Source: Fasciolopsis buskii | Lineage: Eukaryota; Platyhelminthes; Trematoda; Plagiorchiida; Fasciolidae | DNA: 64,000 bases | Assembly: GCA_008360955.1 (NCBI GenBank) | Contig: LUCM01010451.1 | Coordinates: forward strand, 19,370-83,369 | Direction: 5' to 3' | Shown: piece after piece, positions 23,043-36,338 of the stretch | Layout: every line of letters begins with the position of its first letter | Numbering within the stretch: position 1 is the stretch's first letter | Made by a program: the position numbers and the translations under genes | Notes under the pieces: generated by a model | Database searches by the model: none | What the model was told of the DNA's origin: nothing | Seen by the model: the letters and a program-made list of their open reading frames with translations, nothing else

Positions 23043-23457
23043 TCATTTGCATCATGTGATGCTTTTTAGCTGATGCTTATGTAAAGTGAGGCTACAGACC
23101 GGTGCCAAAAGTTCAAGGCTGCTTTGTTGCCAGCACGAGGACGGATTATATCTGGCAGTGGGGCTGTCCGACAGTCCCCTCTGTACTAAGGCCTAGGGCT
23201 AAACATCTGAGCCACTGAGTCAACCCTTCGCCTTATCCCTGAGGCAACGAAAAAGAAGTGATTTTATGGCAAGCTGAGAGGTTGTTCGGACGGAGGCGTT
23301 TAAAAAGGCGATAATGAGCCCGAGAACTGGGGGCAATCGGCCAATAAGCTCTGCGCTGCGTGGACCTGTGCAGACCGTGTGATTATGATAGGTAATGACA
23401 AACAGCCGTGTTGACCGGCCCGAGGCCATTTTGATCGTACACAACTCATTGAGCGGA

Positions 23458-23520
23458 GTGAGATTGAACTCGAGTCACGACGACCAATAGAACTCGGTGC
23501 AGTTAGCCACCGCCATAACC
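23458..23520 (-). mobile_element. tRNA-like SINE piece, TGGCGGTGG family
   Basis: On the minus strand an A box-like TGGCGGTGGCTA (23504-23515) is followed by a B box-like GAGTTCAATCTC (23460-23471). The same order with the same TGGCGGTGG start recurs at 60841-60906, so this is a repeat family rather than a chance match. Confidence 0.5.
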
Positions 23521-26500
23521 AGATTTCAAAACAGACTACAGTTATTAGGCGGTCATCCCTGTTCGACTAAAGCGATTTGTTTTACAGTTTCCTGATTGGA
23601 TTTTAAACTGAGGAAGAGAACACCAATGACATGCTCAGTAATCTAATTCGCCCTGGTCACAAAAGTATTTGATAGTGATGGACATTAAATGGAATAGTTC
23701 TATTGTGCACAGATAAATAATTAATCCGAAACTTCACGAGAGATTTGATCTGTTGGAACAGCCGAAAAAAATGATGACGGTATATAAGTGACTACTTGAG
23801 AGAGGAGTCTGGAAGATCAGATATCTGAAGCAAACTCTACAATAAAAGGCTGTTTTCATTCGTCTCTCTCCAAAAGTCTCCTGTTTTCGTCGTGATTCCT
23901 TTAGCTTTGGATCCGCACTCAAATCCAAGCAAAATATACCATGTAAATAGAGTAAAAGAAACTCAACTATAGGAAACTCCCAGGTAGATACTTCTCTTTT
24001 TTTGTTTATAGTTACTGAATACTTTAACCGTGTGCGCTTTAAAGTTCGGGGTTCCGAATTTTTCATTTTCTTCTCATTATTTCACCAATTTTTACCTTTC
24101 GCACATGTTTAACCGTCATTTTGAACTAAAATAGGGAGCCACGAAAGATTATAAAAGGTCAGAGAAAAAATTCACCCGGTTTAATTACGGTTCTTATTTT
24201 CACATTTCCTTATCTACGGAAGGGTCCAAAATTTTCGAGGTTTCGTTCGCTTGATTGGCTCACAGCGTTCTAGTCGGTAACGCAGATGTCGAAGTGTGAC
24301 CTGGGCAAACGAAGCACGTAAATTGTAACGACCATCGTACACGCCCGCATTGGGAAGTAGCCTTTTTTATTTTAGCCCTTATTCTGCCTGTTGCCAAAAG
24401 CAACAGTCATCAAGTGCACTTACGAATTAACAAGGCTCTGCTTGTCCTTGTGATGAACTTATTACCTTTTCACTGTCAGCTTTCGCCTATTTTGGTTCTG
24501 TTTTCTTTCACTTCTGCCGACCCCTGCTTTCATCTCCTAATGAACAACACTCAAAAGAGTGAACAATTTAACATCTACGGGGGAATAACAGCTCTATCGT
24601 TTCGGTTCTAATTTGTCACGAGACCGATTATGGGTACGTAGAATAAAATCATCGTTAAGTTGTTATACGCAGGAACCAAACACTCGCCTGAGATAGTGCT
24701 GTTTCTCTTCTGCTCCAAGCGGCATGGTTAAACTTGTGTATTGGATTGTTCGAAATGGTAACGAATTAACAAGGACGATATGTTAATCAACTTACCTTTC
24801 ATTGATGAAAACTTGAATTCGGGGCGTTTGACTGGGTTCCTTGGCTAAGAGGACAAATCAGTTCCGCTTTTGGCGAGCTAGTTATGACATTGCACCCGTT
24901 TAATGTTTGGTACGAACGTTGGCTGCAGCAAGTAGATTTTGCAACTTTTAGTGGGTAATTTCGTGATCGAATGCAGCAGTCTGGGTCTCACTGGAGGATT
25001 CTTGAGAGCACTGCCCGAGGCAGGATTTTGACTGATGGTGAGCTTTACCGAAAAAAGTTTAGCTTTCTGGGAGAATGGTAAGACGAGAATTCATGATTCT
25101 GTACCGAAGGCCTGATTGCAGTTGTACCTTGTATACGTCCGATAACTGAGTTAGCATTTTCAGATTTGTTAAAGGATATTCAGTATACAAAAGCCTACGG
25201 GCCAATTCAGTAATCATACCTCCACGGTACGGGGAACTGGTTCCATTAAAATGTCACCGATTTCAATCAATGTTTTAATTTTGAAATTAAACAGGTACCT
25301 AGTTGCAGTTGGGATTTTAGAAAATTTCCCATGAGACTAGAGAACATTCTGTTGTTGTCAACACTGAATTAACTGTGTGTAATTGCTAACAACGCTGACC
25401 TGGTAGTTGCAATACGCGCAGGACTGTACCAACATTCAACAGTTCCAGTGTGATCAAACAGTGGCAAAACTTACATGAAATTTAATAAACCTCAAGATAT
25501 ACCATTCTGTGGGGCAGCTCAGTTTAGGGTAGCTACCCAAGGCAAGCACAAAATGACACACGAGAATCCAGAGCCGATTACGATAACGCGAAGAAATGGA
25601 TACACGCCGAAGAAAATCCATATCAACCAAATGTATTCCATGATAAGAACAAGCCACCAAAAGTCAAGCCTACGGAGCACATAAGAGACCGCTGGTGTTG
25701 GAGATTAGGAAGCTCAGATATCGCAAACGATGATGCATCGGTTGAGTACGACGGCTGGAAAGGCTTAATGGAAGTTGGCAAGAGCATGAGTCATCCTGGG
25801 GGGTGCCACCTGGATCCATAGTCAGTTAATTAACAAGCAACGAAAAGTTAGGCGGAGTTAGAGACGGAAACAAAAGAAACCATCGACTGGGGCTTGGGAT
25901 GCCGCACACACAATGCACGACCTGGTCGATATGACGACCATATCGATAGCAATACTAATATGTAACATTAAGCGATTCATTGCCACTGGATAAAGTACTC
26001 ATCTCTTGTTGAAGCGTTACATGCTTTGTTTATCGTACAGAGGGTTGTGCAGTAACTTACTATGTCTTCCTATTGTAACGCTGGATAATTTTACTTTTAA
26101 GATTGCTTTGATCATTAGGGATTCCCACTTCAAGTACAAATACGAAATCTATAAATAATCACCTTAATGGTGGAAACTTTTCATGGATAAGAATAGTAAC
26201 AGCATCAAACCAGTTGCGATTCGAGAAGAGGCTATCGCATCCAGTCAGGTTTACATTCGAGTTCACACAGTTGAAAAGTAACAAAATATAGTCGAACAAA
26301 AGTTGACTTGTTTGCTGCTGCATTTCATTTCTTTGTAAGTGAAGGAAACCAATTTCAAATATGAAGGTAATTGTAGGACGGTACGCTTTTGCAACAACAT
26401 GCCTTCATCGGCTTACAAAAGCAAGGAAATGGCAAACTGCCAAGACCCAGGAAAGAAATCAAACCTTAGTCAAATGTGATTCTATAGACGAAGAGTCAAC

Positions 26501-28572
26501 TAGCAAACTACAGTTGGCTCTTTCAGCACCACTTCATGATACGCACGTATCGATTTGCCAGTCAAAGAATGGACGAAATATCTATCGGCTTTTGGTACCG
26601 GCAGAATGCTGTTCTACCAGAACTTTCCTGTAGTTCTTCGACACCTCATAAAACAAACTTATGGTATTTGTGAGGGACAGTTATACACGTTATAAGAAAA
26701 CAGCAGTGAAATAACGGTACTCTTAAGTTGCACGAATGTATTCACTCTCCTCTGCATTTTTAGCCATTTTGTGCAATTTTATTCCTTGCTAATTTTGTCA
26801 GAGCGATTGGAGCAATCACAACGAAATACCTGACGTTGTCAAGTAGATTTCCAAAATACTACAGCTTATCAAAAAATAACTCAGCGACAGTATAGTTTTT
26901 ACTCAGCTCTAGCTTCAAGTAAAGTGTATATCTCAGTCCATTTGCCGTGAAAAAACTTCACTTGCTTTGTTTTCATGAGATGAAGCAGGGAAAACTCTTT
27001 CGCAACCGATACTTTGCTAACAAAACAGCTAACAATCAATGTTTACTGATGAGAATTTATTCTCTGTCCTTTTTAAGTATGCTTTCGATTTTTTGATACA
27101 CAGGAATGAAATTAAAAATGACAACCGCACATTTCGGTTTGCATGATGACTCTCATTTCCACAATTCATTCCTAATCCAAATTTGCGATCTGAATACTGG
27201 CAACCCTCAGGTGTGTGGGTGATCTCTCTCGAGCCCGGCGTTTGCGTTTCTTGCACTGTTGCTTGTTTGTGCAACTGACAAGCGGATGTCCTGGGGCAAA
27301 ATTCCCAGTCTTTGAATGTAGGTACTGAGTAATCGGTTGCGCAACCACATGAATCCAACTACCCTGCCAGTTTCTGTGATGAATTACTTTATTATTTCGC
27401 CTATCAGGAATAAAGATGTATGAGATTTATTCGAAAGCTAAAGGATCAGCCGCGGGTAACTGATTTTCGCCTTTCGTTTTTTTAATTTTTCTTTACTCAT
27501 GGTATGAAAAACAATATTTTTAGGTAGAATTTGTTCACGGCCAAATGACGTCGGCTAGGAGCTCAAGTTATAATTAGTTTGGTAATCCTCACCGAACACC
27601 GTAAGACAAAATGCTTTGATACGAAGACTTTTCCTCAACGTTAGCTACTGTGTACATTTAGCACAGATCCGTTCACAGATTAGATGACATTAGAATCGTA
27701 GCTAAAGAGGCGTACAAGGGCGAGAAGAAGGCATAACAGGATGTAGAATTTATCGCACAAAAAGAAATTAATCCATGTCGTTTTCCTTCTTGTCTATCAA
27801 GAATTTCGGGCACATTTATAAGGATCTAGAGTACTAATCGGATGCATAGGCGTTTTATCTGAAGAACTTATGGAGCCCATTGTGAGTGACTAATTCGGGT
27901 TATCCAGTGCACTTACGTGAACCAAACTGGTCGATTCATCAACGGCCAAATTTCTTTGAAATGCCTTACATGCAAGCATTCCAGCCAGTTAAGCATCCAT
28001 GCTGATAACTGAGTATTTCCATGTTTTGAAACACTGAGGAACCATGTATTCTCTTCTAGAGTCTATATGACTGACTGATTTTTCATGGAAATATAAACCA
28101 AAGATCAGCGTTCGGGGATGCCGAAGGCATTATAATGAGTTGACGTGATTTTATCTGCGTGGAGGGTAACTGAATAAACATTTCTTCGTTAAATGAATGG
28201 GTAAATAATCTCACTTCTTCAGTTTAGATCCTGGACGCAATTGCAGGACAATTTATTTGGCCGACAGTTTTGTCACAGCTATAGTTTTTCTTGCAAAGTA
28301 CTGGAATTTGTACATTCTATATATCGCAGAAATGATGGTTTCGTGACATTTGTGACACCGAAAGCATTCTGAACTATAAAAGACGGTCAGAAAAGCCACC
28401 CATTATCCGCACGAACTATCTTTCTCGTGGATGTACATTCCGAAATCAGATTTCTTGTTGCCAAGCAGAGATCATAAATTATGGATTATCAGAGTGATGT
28501 TATAGCTTCCATCCTCAGCCAACCTGTTCCAGTACTCATTTAACGGCCCTACATTTCTTTTTCTTATTACAG

Positions 28573-28684
28573 AATCCTGCAGGACAAAAAGGATCACTTT
28601 TCAACTTGTTTCTTGGTGCACATGAGCTGTCTGATCTGAACGCAAAAAAACTGCGTCAGTTAATTACGCAGATGGCATTCTTGG
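28573..28684 (+). CDS. KIDINS220: KIDINS220-like exon 8: helical region after KAP domain
   Basis: A very good acceptor (ttcttattacag) and donor TTGG|gtgagc frame a 112-base exon, phase 0 in and phase 1 out. It encodes NPAGQKGSLFNLFLGAHELS followed by DLNAKKLRQLITQMAFLG. The second part matches the family's [20 protein letters not shown] and RRLLNIVSVTGRL region: hydrophobic spacing, a Leu-Asn/Ser-x-x-Lys/Met-Arg-x-Leu core and the final Gly. This segment packs behind the KAP core in the family, and no catalysis is known for it. Joining to exon 9 makes GGC (Gly), reading FLGRM, equal to VTGRL. Confidence 0.85.
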
Positions 28685-29453
28685 GTGAGCACGAATGTCT
28701 CAGATGCCCTAACTGTTCAAGTGGAACCTGGGTTTCTCGGTTGCGCCTTTCTGTTTGTTTGTCACAATTCGGCTGCTTCAATGTTAGTCCGCATTTTCTA
28801 TCTAGGAGTTAGCGGAATTTCAGTGAGACTGACAACCACTATAATTAAATTTCGGTGACTTGTTTATTCAAAACGCAACTATCGTATTTTGCCCTTAAAA
28901 CATAATTTATTCTTCCCAACTTAGATACCTAATTTGTGCTCATTTAGACCGTACGTGATTGCAGTTTTTGATGATCTCGAAGACTGCTGTTTCTTCACCC
29001 ACGGGTGTCCTTTGTCCTCAAGTTCATCACAGAGAAAAATGATTGACCAATTGATTTTGTTCTTATTTTTTTGTGAAACCGCAAGTTGAATTCTAATGCG
29101 AAGCTTGAAAGAATTCAGACAAATGTACCTGTTCCACTCACTTGGAATGTTCTTAGAATGACCCTAGAAACATTTGTTATTCGTCGTTTTAGACCCATTA
29201 CAAATTGTACATGTAAAATGATCTGTAATATGCAGTCTGATTGCCAATATAAAACTGCAGTTTGCTTGTTGCCTGTGAAAACAGTCGTCGAAAAATTGTC
29301 CACGATGTGTTTAAACAGGAGTTTTGGGATAATCGCTTTGTTTTCTTGATATTTCATTTGGCCTCAGGTGCACAGTTACTTCTTAGCTATTACAGTGATC
29401 CACTGTCGGTTTAGCGTGAAAAAGTTGGTCACTTCTATTCTGAAATATCACAG
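28685..29453 (+). other. Intron 8 of the KIDINS220-like gene
   Basis: A phase 1 intron of 769 bases. Two AG sites lie close together at its end (29452-29453 and 29456-29457). Only the first keeps the reading frame. Confidence 0.75.
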
Positions 29454-29802
29454 GCAGGATGATCAGTATGGAGCATCTTCAAACAGAACGCCAGGGACTT
29501 GTTTGCCTAGGTGCAACCGACAGTGGCCTTCTTCCGGGTCATAGTTTCATGGGTGCATTGGTCACCTGGTTGTGTTTACTGCAACACTGGCCTTTCCATG
29601 CCGCTTGGTTAGCTGTGTTTATCGAGCAACATTTGCGTGGACGGGGTTCAGGTGAAATGCCCGACTCAACTGGAACGAACACCCCAAGGCCACTAGCTCG
29701 CAGTGGCAGTGGTAACCTTGCTTCTGCATCGGATGCAGACGGCATCGATCAACTCAATTTTGACAGCGTACTTTCGCAACTTCACTCCCGGATATTGAAA
29801 AG
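29454..29802 (+). CDS. KIDINS220: KIDINS220-like exon 9: conserved W-rich block after KAP domain
   Basis: Acceptor aatatcacag and donor AAAG|gtgagc define a 349-base exon, phase 1 in and phase 2 out. The key similarity is SFMGALVTWLCLLQHWPFHA followed by AWLAVFIEQH. It lines up with [20 protein letters not shown] and SWLILYLEE of vertebrate KIDINS220: the two tryptophans of W-x(7)-W-P, the aromatic after Pro and the final acidic/polar tail are kept. An insert rich in Gly, Ser, Thr and Arg follows, then FDSVLSQLHSRILK, matching the TLKTIYERISKN helix. Together with exon 8 this gives continuous alignment across an intron. Confidence 0.88.
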
Positions 29803-30390
29803 GTGAGCATCAATTAGGAAGTGGAAATATAAAATCAACAGTCTTACTTTAGTCCTAGTGCCCTCACTGTCCGAGGAATCTTATATAAACATTAACAATC
29901 CTCCCTTTGGAATTATCCTTTATAATCATTTTTTGATTTATCCCTACCTCTTAGTGTAGGTATTGTTTAAGTGATTAATTTGAATCGAAAAGTAAAATTG
30001 CCTCGTCTGTGAAAGTTTAGGGTGTATTATCTAACGCTTGTGAACCAGTGAATCATTTTCACATGGTGGTTTGTCACAAGAAACCCATTCCCAGCGTATG
30101 GAACATTTTGTATATCATATTGGAGTACCAGTGGTCATTTTGAAAGCGTTGAGCTATTTCGATGCAGTCCGCACAAAGAATAGCATTAGCCCGGTCCCGT
30201 CTGATATTTACGTTGCTCAAGTTCCTTCACTATCAGCAATTTGCTTTTAACGTTCCCCATTAGGACATTTTGTGATCAGCGTCAAAGGGAAACCACTTAA
30301 ATGAAGACATCTTGTGAATTCAATAAACTCAATCAGTGCCATCCGCTGTTTAAAACGTCCTGGATTTTAATGAAATCTCTCCGTACCTAG
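29803..30390 (+). other. Intron 9 of the KIDINS220-like gene
   Basis: A phase 2 intron of 588 bases from gtgagc to ccgtacctag with no other features seen. Confidence 0.75.
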
Positions 30391-30746
30391 GCTTGCTCCG
30401 GCTGTGGAAATGGCTCGTATGAAGGCTGTATCAGTGTCCCTTGGAACGTCTCAGCCGGGACCGGACGTCAAGAGCAGGCGACGGACAAACTATCCGCCTT
30501 ACGTGACCAGCACTCTGGAAATTTGCGACCTAGCTATGCGTGATCGAGATCCCCGTCGTCTGGCCGAATTTCTTCAGTCGACTACAGTGTCGCAAGTTGC
30601 TGGGCGTGAGACTTATGATTTCCGAGGGGTTTTCCACTCGCGGATGCCTAATCCCTTCCGAGCTGGAGCAATCACCGTGCGTCAGCTACTACCCGTGATG
30701 CGATTAACCCCAATGATGAACCCCCAAATAAACCAGTGGATTAGAG
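30391..30746 (+). CDS. KIDINS220: KIDINS220-like exon 10: juxta-KAP C-terminal block
   Basis: The exon starts after ccgtacctag and ends at donor AGAG|gtgggt, phase 2 in and phase 1 out. It encodes about 118 residues. CDLAMRDRDPRRLAEFLQST corresponds to the family's EIDGDIRNFEVFLSSRTPVL. AITVRQLLPVMRLTPMMNPQ with INQWIR corresponds to VARDVKVFLPCTVNLDPKLR with EIIADVR. Between them lies an insert of about 35 residues (VAGRETYDFRGVF and on) that the vertebrate protein lacks. This is the last strongly aligned part before the proline/serine-rich region. The exon ends at a clean point, just where vertebrate similarity fades. Confidence 0.85.
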
Positions 30747-33276
30747 GTGGGTGTCCAAATACCCGATTCGATACATATATATATATATATGTATGAATGA
30801 AAATGAAATCAAGAGGATTTGTAGAATTTGAGGTTGACATTGTCTACGCTGGGACCAGAACGGAAACACTACTATCTGACTTAAAGTAACGCAAATGAAA
30901 CAGACTGTTCAACTTTGGTCGCTAGTCGGGGTAGGTGTATTGCAATTTCAGCGTGTTCAGTTTCACTAACCTATTCAATTAGGATTAGCTCTTATGCAAC
31001 GAGTTTTCCGCGATGTGTTTATATTCAAAAGTGGCACAAGCAACTTTTCAAAACCTTCGTTATTCCAAGTACTGATCACAATTTGAAGTGCGCATTTTAT
31101 CCATGTTCACAATTATATCGTGTATGCAAAGCGATTCGACGTGATTAATGCACCATGCGCCGTTATAAGAATGGTCCTCGGAGGTCCGGCTGATACTGCG
31201 CGCGAGTATGTGCTTGATGCGCTGTAAGTAATCAACATGAAAGTAAACCAGATGTAATAATGTTGCACATATTGACGAATGAAGAACCTGGTCCATTTAC
31301 AAATTTCACCTCATTACCGCAGCATATCAAATGGAAATTAGACGGGTATTCCGCTTTAAGAAATTCTTGGTCAGCCTTGTTTAGTCTAGCTTCTCGTATT
31401 ACGGTTGCTACAGGGTTCTCAATCTCAAGAGATCATCTTTCCCGTGGCGTTAACCAGGCCTTTGCCGTTATCAGGCTTCTTATTCCATATTCCAAGGGAT
31501 GATAATAATTTTGTATTTCAGAAACTATCTGCTTTGCTTTAGAAAATAAATATTTTTCCGTCAACCAGTCTTCCGTTTAAACCCAATATGGAAAGTTTGG
31601 GTATCAAGTGGGTTACAAAAATAGCTTTACCAAAGTGGATGTGAATATTTTCGCCACTGTATTTTCTATTTTTGCTATCGATTAGTCATTTTACAATGGC
31701 GATCACATGTTTCGTTGCACGAAATGGGTTTAAGAAGCATGTACGCTGTTCGAACTTTTATTCTTGTGGTAATCCTATTCGTTCAGTCATGCAAAATGCT
31801 CCTGTATGTGACTTGTTCCATAAGCTCAATAAAATGTGCTCGTTTTTTGTTACTTAAAAGCTGAGAGAACTACAAGCCGCTTGATCGTAATTTGACCGGT
31901 AATGTCGTGGTGATACGATGATGTTTAACATCCTAGTGTCCAGTTTGCATGTAGAACTGGACATATGAAAACGGATAAAGTTTACACAGTTTTGTGCACG
32001 TGCCAGGCACTTTCAGTACTCACGAAATGATGGTCTGAGCTGTTCGTATTCAGGTTCATCAAGAACCCCAAAAGCTAATGTGCACCATTTCTATTGCAGC
32101 GGTTTGCTGTCTAAATTCATGTAGGTATGCGTCGAAAATTTTGCACCGGTTTATAAACGTTATTAACTTTTTCGGTTAACTAGCTGACTGTGTAAGCTGT
32201 CGTACGCTCACCAGTTATTAGTTTTTTCAGTGTTGCACAGTTTTGCGAAAAATATGTGCTTGTTGCTACTTTTATTTTTATGACATAATACCCAAGTACG
32301 TCTCCTAGTAAAGGTTATGTGAGCAGCAAGAGCGTACAACGCACTAAGGCATTCCTCATTTGATAAGGCTCTTAACTGTACAATGCTGCACCGGTAATTT
32401 CTTTTTTCTTACGAAGTCCTCGGATGCCGCCGAGTGTGATTCGATCTTCTATTTCCGGCCACTAGTATTCAGATTTGGTTCTTACATCAGTTAGTTTGCG
32501 CTAAACTTTGAGGAGGATACGATTACTGCCGTCTGCACTTTGCGAAATTCTGATGAAAATGACTCACTTCTTGCAAATGTTATCTAAAAAATGAATGCAG
32601 CCGAAGTTTAAAGGCAAGAGAATGATTCAAAAAGTGCCACAAACTATCGTGCACGTAAACTGGTAGCAGTCAACTAGAAGCTTAACACAAGAGAGAATTT
32701 TCACCAAGTTATCTCTCTGAATGAGATTTATGAAATGACTGATTAGCGGAAAACTAAACTGGGTTCGCTGTAATTTCCGGCTTGGTGATTTCTGCAAGTG
32801 AAAAAGTATTGATAATCTGCAAAATCACTATGATCTGATATCCAGTGTCATTGTTTCTTTCACCGCACAGTTGAATCACATCTAAGCTAGACAAAAGGCC
32901 GATAAAACACCAGTCTCTTAAGGCAGTGAGACAGTTTTAAGTAAAAGTCACATACAGTCATTTAGGTACTTTTTTCTTGTATTTAGGCTAGATCGATGCT
33001 CACTGCATTCAGGTTGTCTCTATTTTGGCCGATTGTGTGATTTGATTGTGTGTGCTTTTCGACACATCATTGCGAGCGAGCAAACCCAGTCCCCCCGCTG
33101 ACAACTTCAAACTAAGGGTCACCAAATTAAGTGTCCCGTTTTTACCGGAGTTGGGATTCAAAGTATATGCCTACTAAAATGGTCCCATTTGGCTCTGGCG
33201 GATGGCTTCCAATTTAGTAACTGTTCCGTTTTTCTTCTTTACCGTACGCTGGCCGCCGACCGTCAAATGAATAAAG
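30747..33276 (+). other. Intron 10 region of the KIDINS220-like gene
   Basis: About 2.5 kb without a recognised exon. It starts with a TA microsatellite (30775-30790) only 28 bases after the donor. If the next candidate exon is not real, the intron extends further. Confidence 0.5.
30775..30790 (+). repeat. (AT)n microsatellite close to a splice donor
   Basis: Eight AT units begin 28 bases after the exon 10 donor. Confidence 0.85.
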
Positions 33277-33387
33277 CTCTGTTGCTTCAACACGAATTTG
33301 AACTTTCCCGCAGCCGATCCTCCTCTCAATGGGAAGTTTTCAATTACCCACGACCTCCTTCCCAAAATATTGCTTCCTATCATAGTG
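33277..33387 (+). CDS. Candidate exon 11 of the KIDINS220-like gene (Ser/Pro-rich)
   Basis: A long pyrimidine tract (33225-33240) is followed by no AG until 33275-33276. An exon starting at 33277 continues exon 10 in frame (G plus CT gives Ala). It reads LLLQHEFELSRSRSSSQWEV and then a Pro/Ser part, YPRPPSQNIASYHS. The family has a proline- and serine-rich stretch at this place, but there is no residue-level match. The end is uncertain: donor gtagta at 33388 keeps phase 1, while gtaaaa at 33437 leaves phase 2. A stop follows at 33438 if unspliced. An (AGT)n run near 33383-33412 encodes Ser. Confidence 0.4.
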
Positions 33388-36275
33388 GTAGTAGTACTAG
33401 TAGTAATAGTAGTAAACAGGCTTTAAAATACCTCTGGTAAAACTGGCTGGTTGGCTATTTTACCCCAAATGCTGCGGAAACCACATGTATGCTAGGAACT
33501 GGCTATTGAGAGGTTTTTGGGAAGGCAACTGCAATGGAATTACGGATGCACGAGTCACATAAGGAAAAGTCGCTTCAAAGCTGTTCATCATACCGATACA
33601 ACATTCGAGAAGCAACGACCCGAAATTGCTTAACATGAATAAGAGGGTTTCGTCCTATGAACTTAGTAGGGGATCGTTTGTTCCACTCTAATTCCCCCCC
33701 TTTCAAAACAAGATTCGTTTACTTCACCATGACTGAATTGTGAAGATGATCATTTCTCAATTAATTCATAATTTTCATCACTAATCCAGAAAATTTTAAC
33801 GAAGTAATCAAATGTCAAATAAACAGAATGATAAAGCTATACGCCGGATGGTTTTGGGGAAATGATTGCCGAAATGATGAAATATCCATTTAAAAATTTG
33901 ATCCCAACTACATAATGAGAACGAGCTTACGGGTAATGTTAGTGTTACGTAGTGTAGAACCAAACAGGACAACCCAGTAGCTCATCTAAGATCATCGGAC
34001 TATAAAGCCTGTCGTGTGCGAAATGACTCAAAAAAAATCTTTTTCACCGATCTTATTCGAAACTCTAAAAGCCACAGAGGACACGGCAGAACTGCTGTTC
34101 ATATCGCCTTGCAGTTGTGCAGCTGTATTAGGGGAATCCACTTAACAATGAGTCAACTCTACGTTGAATAATGATCAATGACGTTTGGTTTGGCCAACTA
34201 TCTTCTTTTATTCGCTTCAAGTCAGCCGAGTATATTGCACTTCCATAAAGAACAAAGTTTCAGCTTGTAAAAACTTAAACAACTTACGGGTGACTGTGCT
34301 GTGCCTATCGACATCTGGATAAGTGAGTCAACCGGTAATAAAACAAACGTGGTAATTGTCAGATGTAAATATGAAAATCCGTGATTACTGGAACAGCAAA
34401 AAGCGGGTGGATTAGGGCGAGTCCGATAACTGTTAAAGGTTTTGAACTACGAAGATGCATAATAAGAAGAAATGGCCTTGCCGAGTATTGTCTTAAGACC
34501 AAGAATGAAGTCAAGTTATGGTGTAATATACAATTGCTCCAGTTGTGAAAGCCTTCGGCCTTGACGAAAATCAAAATGTCGCATAGACGCAACTCATAAA
34601 TTTGTACGGCGTTTTCTCAGCTAGCTACGAAGCCACGCCGGACGGTGTTCAAACATTTCACTCAAATATCACTGTTTACTCAGCCAAACTGCACAAACAT
34701 GATATCTATCACATTAAACTTTTGATTGTTTGACTGTCGGAACAGGATTTCCCCATAAATCACCCAGCATCCATTTGTTATAATTTCCGGGCACGATTGG
34801 TTAGGAAGTTTGGTTGGCAGATTCTGACAAACCGGAGATCAATCCAGCTGTTGAAAGTCTTCAACCTGATGGGGATTCGGTCAATAACAAATTCAGCAAA
34901 CCGCATTGGTCCAAGTCATTTCCGAGATTATGGTTCTCCCTGGTAATAAAACGGACATTTGTGACTGCTGCCTAGCAGAATAAAAAGGGCAAATGCAAAA
35001 ATAAAACTGACCCTAGCTTGGCCTGAAAAAGAAAAAGACAGCCACTAATTAACGATCGATCAGTATAGCTTACCGCTGGTTAATACAAAGATCGCAAAAA
35101 GTTGAGGTGGACTTTTACTCTGTTACGATGCAGTTGGCAGAAACAAATCGCACAAATTATTTGCATTTGTTTGACCTCTGACTGCTTCTGGCTGACAATC
35201 GGCCCTTTTATTCGTCCCTAAATTCAATTTATCAGTAGCGCATAGAGATACTGTGAGCCGAACACTTATTAGACTGATCAGAAATGGTTTCGTTATCAAG
35301 CGATTCAAGAGGGAAATCTTGTTATCGTGTTATCTTTTTTATCTTTTAAAATAACTTAAAATGATTTTCTCCGACCAGTACTCATTTCCCTTTACTGTTC
35401 CCTAATTTGTTCCTGGAGATGCGATGAAATGTGTCATTCTAAGCATTTGGAAGTGGCGAACAATTCTAGGGGTTGTACAACAGGAAAAAGCCAGTGAAAT
35501 TTTTACTTGTGGATATAGAAATCAGTTTTATCATGTAAAATTTAACTGCTTCCATTTTTTTCTGTTAGAAGACTCATTTCTTCTGAGTTTTCGTTGGAGA
35601 TCGTTGAAATTCCACCAGGTTGGACTTGCAGGTTCTCTATGAGCTTCAAGTCGCCGCTGTTGATAAGAACACTAGCATTACACTCAGTGTGAGTGCCTCT
35701 AAAGGAACATTTCATGTTAAAAAGCATTGGGAGTCCGCTGTCCCAACCCTTGAATGCGTCTGAACGGTTTTTGTGTTACAATGACATTAAACCCATGTAC
35801 TCATACCCATTTAATGGCTTTATTGGGAAAGCTGTCTATTAAGCCATCTCATTTCAAAGTTGTAGTCAGCATGTTCGTCCCATCCGACCGTCCGTGCCAA
35901 ATTGTTACTGTGCAATCCAGGAAATTATTTTCAATCAGGAACTTACTAACTGTCACAGTAGAAACCATAAACTGATCATTTGATGTTTTACCCACTTGAG
36001 GAGTCGCCATCCATGCATATCCTTCGAGCCCGAACTAGGCAGTAAAACCGGACTGATTAATTTTAAATCATACAAAGTGGCGTGAAGATTTAATCCACAG
36101 ACAATTCAACTGTGTCACACAAGTCTGAAAGGTAGCTGAGAATTTTATTGTACTTGACTATCCTACGGATGGCTTATGGATTATGGGAGACAGATCTTGT
36201 TTCTAGACGGTTTGTGCCATGAAAGGAAAACTACGTGGAAGTCCGATAAATCGCTGTGAGCCAGCAACAACGGTT

Positions 36276-36338
36276 CCGTGGATCAGGTAGGTCAAAAGTT
36301 AATCACCAAAACGTCAGAGGTCCGAATTCCAGAAGGAG
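36276..36338 (+). mobile_element. tRNA-like SINE piece
   Basis: GTGGATCAGGTAGG at 36278-36291 resembles a pol III A box. AGGTCCGAATTCC at 36318-36330 resembles a B box. They lie in the right order and at near-tRNA spacing. No copy elsewhere in the window confirms the family. Confidence 0.35.

Larger units (their letters stand above)
21959..28572 (+). other. Intron 7 of the KIDINS220-like gene
   Basis: A phase 0 intron of 6.6 kb from gtaagt to ttcttattacag. It holds two tRNA-like SINE pieces (22958-23042 and 23458-23520) within a moderately GC-rich repeat zone at about 22.95-23.55 kb. The rest shows nothing I recognise. A small phase 0 exon here cannot be excluded. Confidence 0.65.
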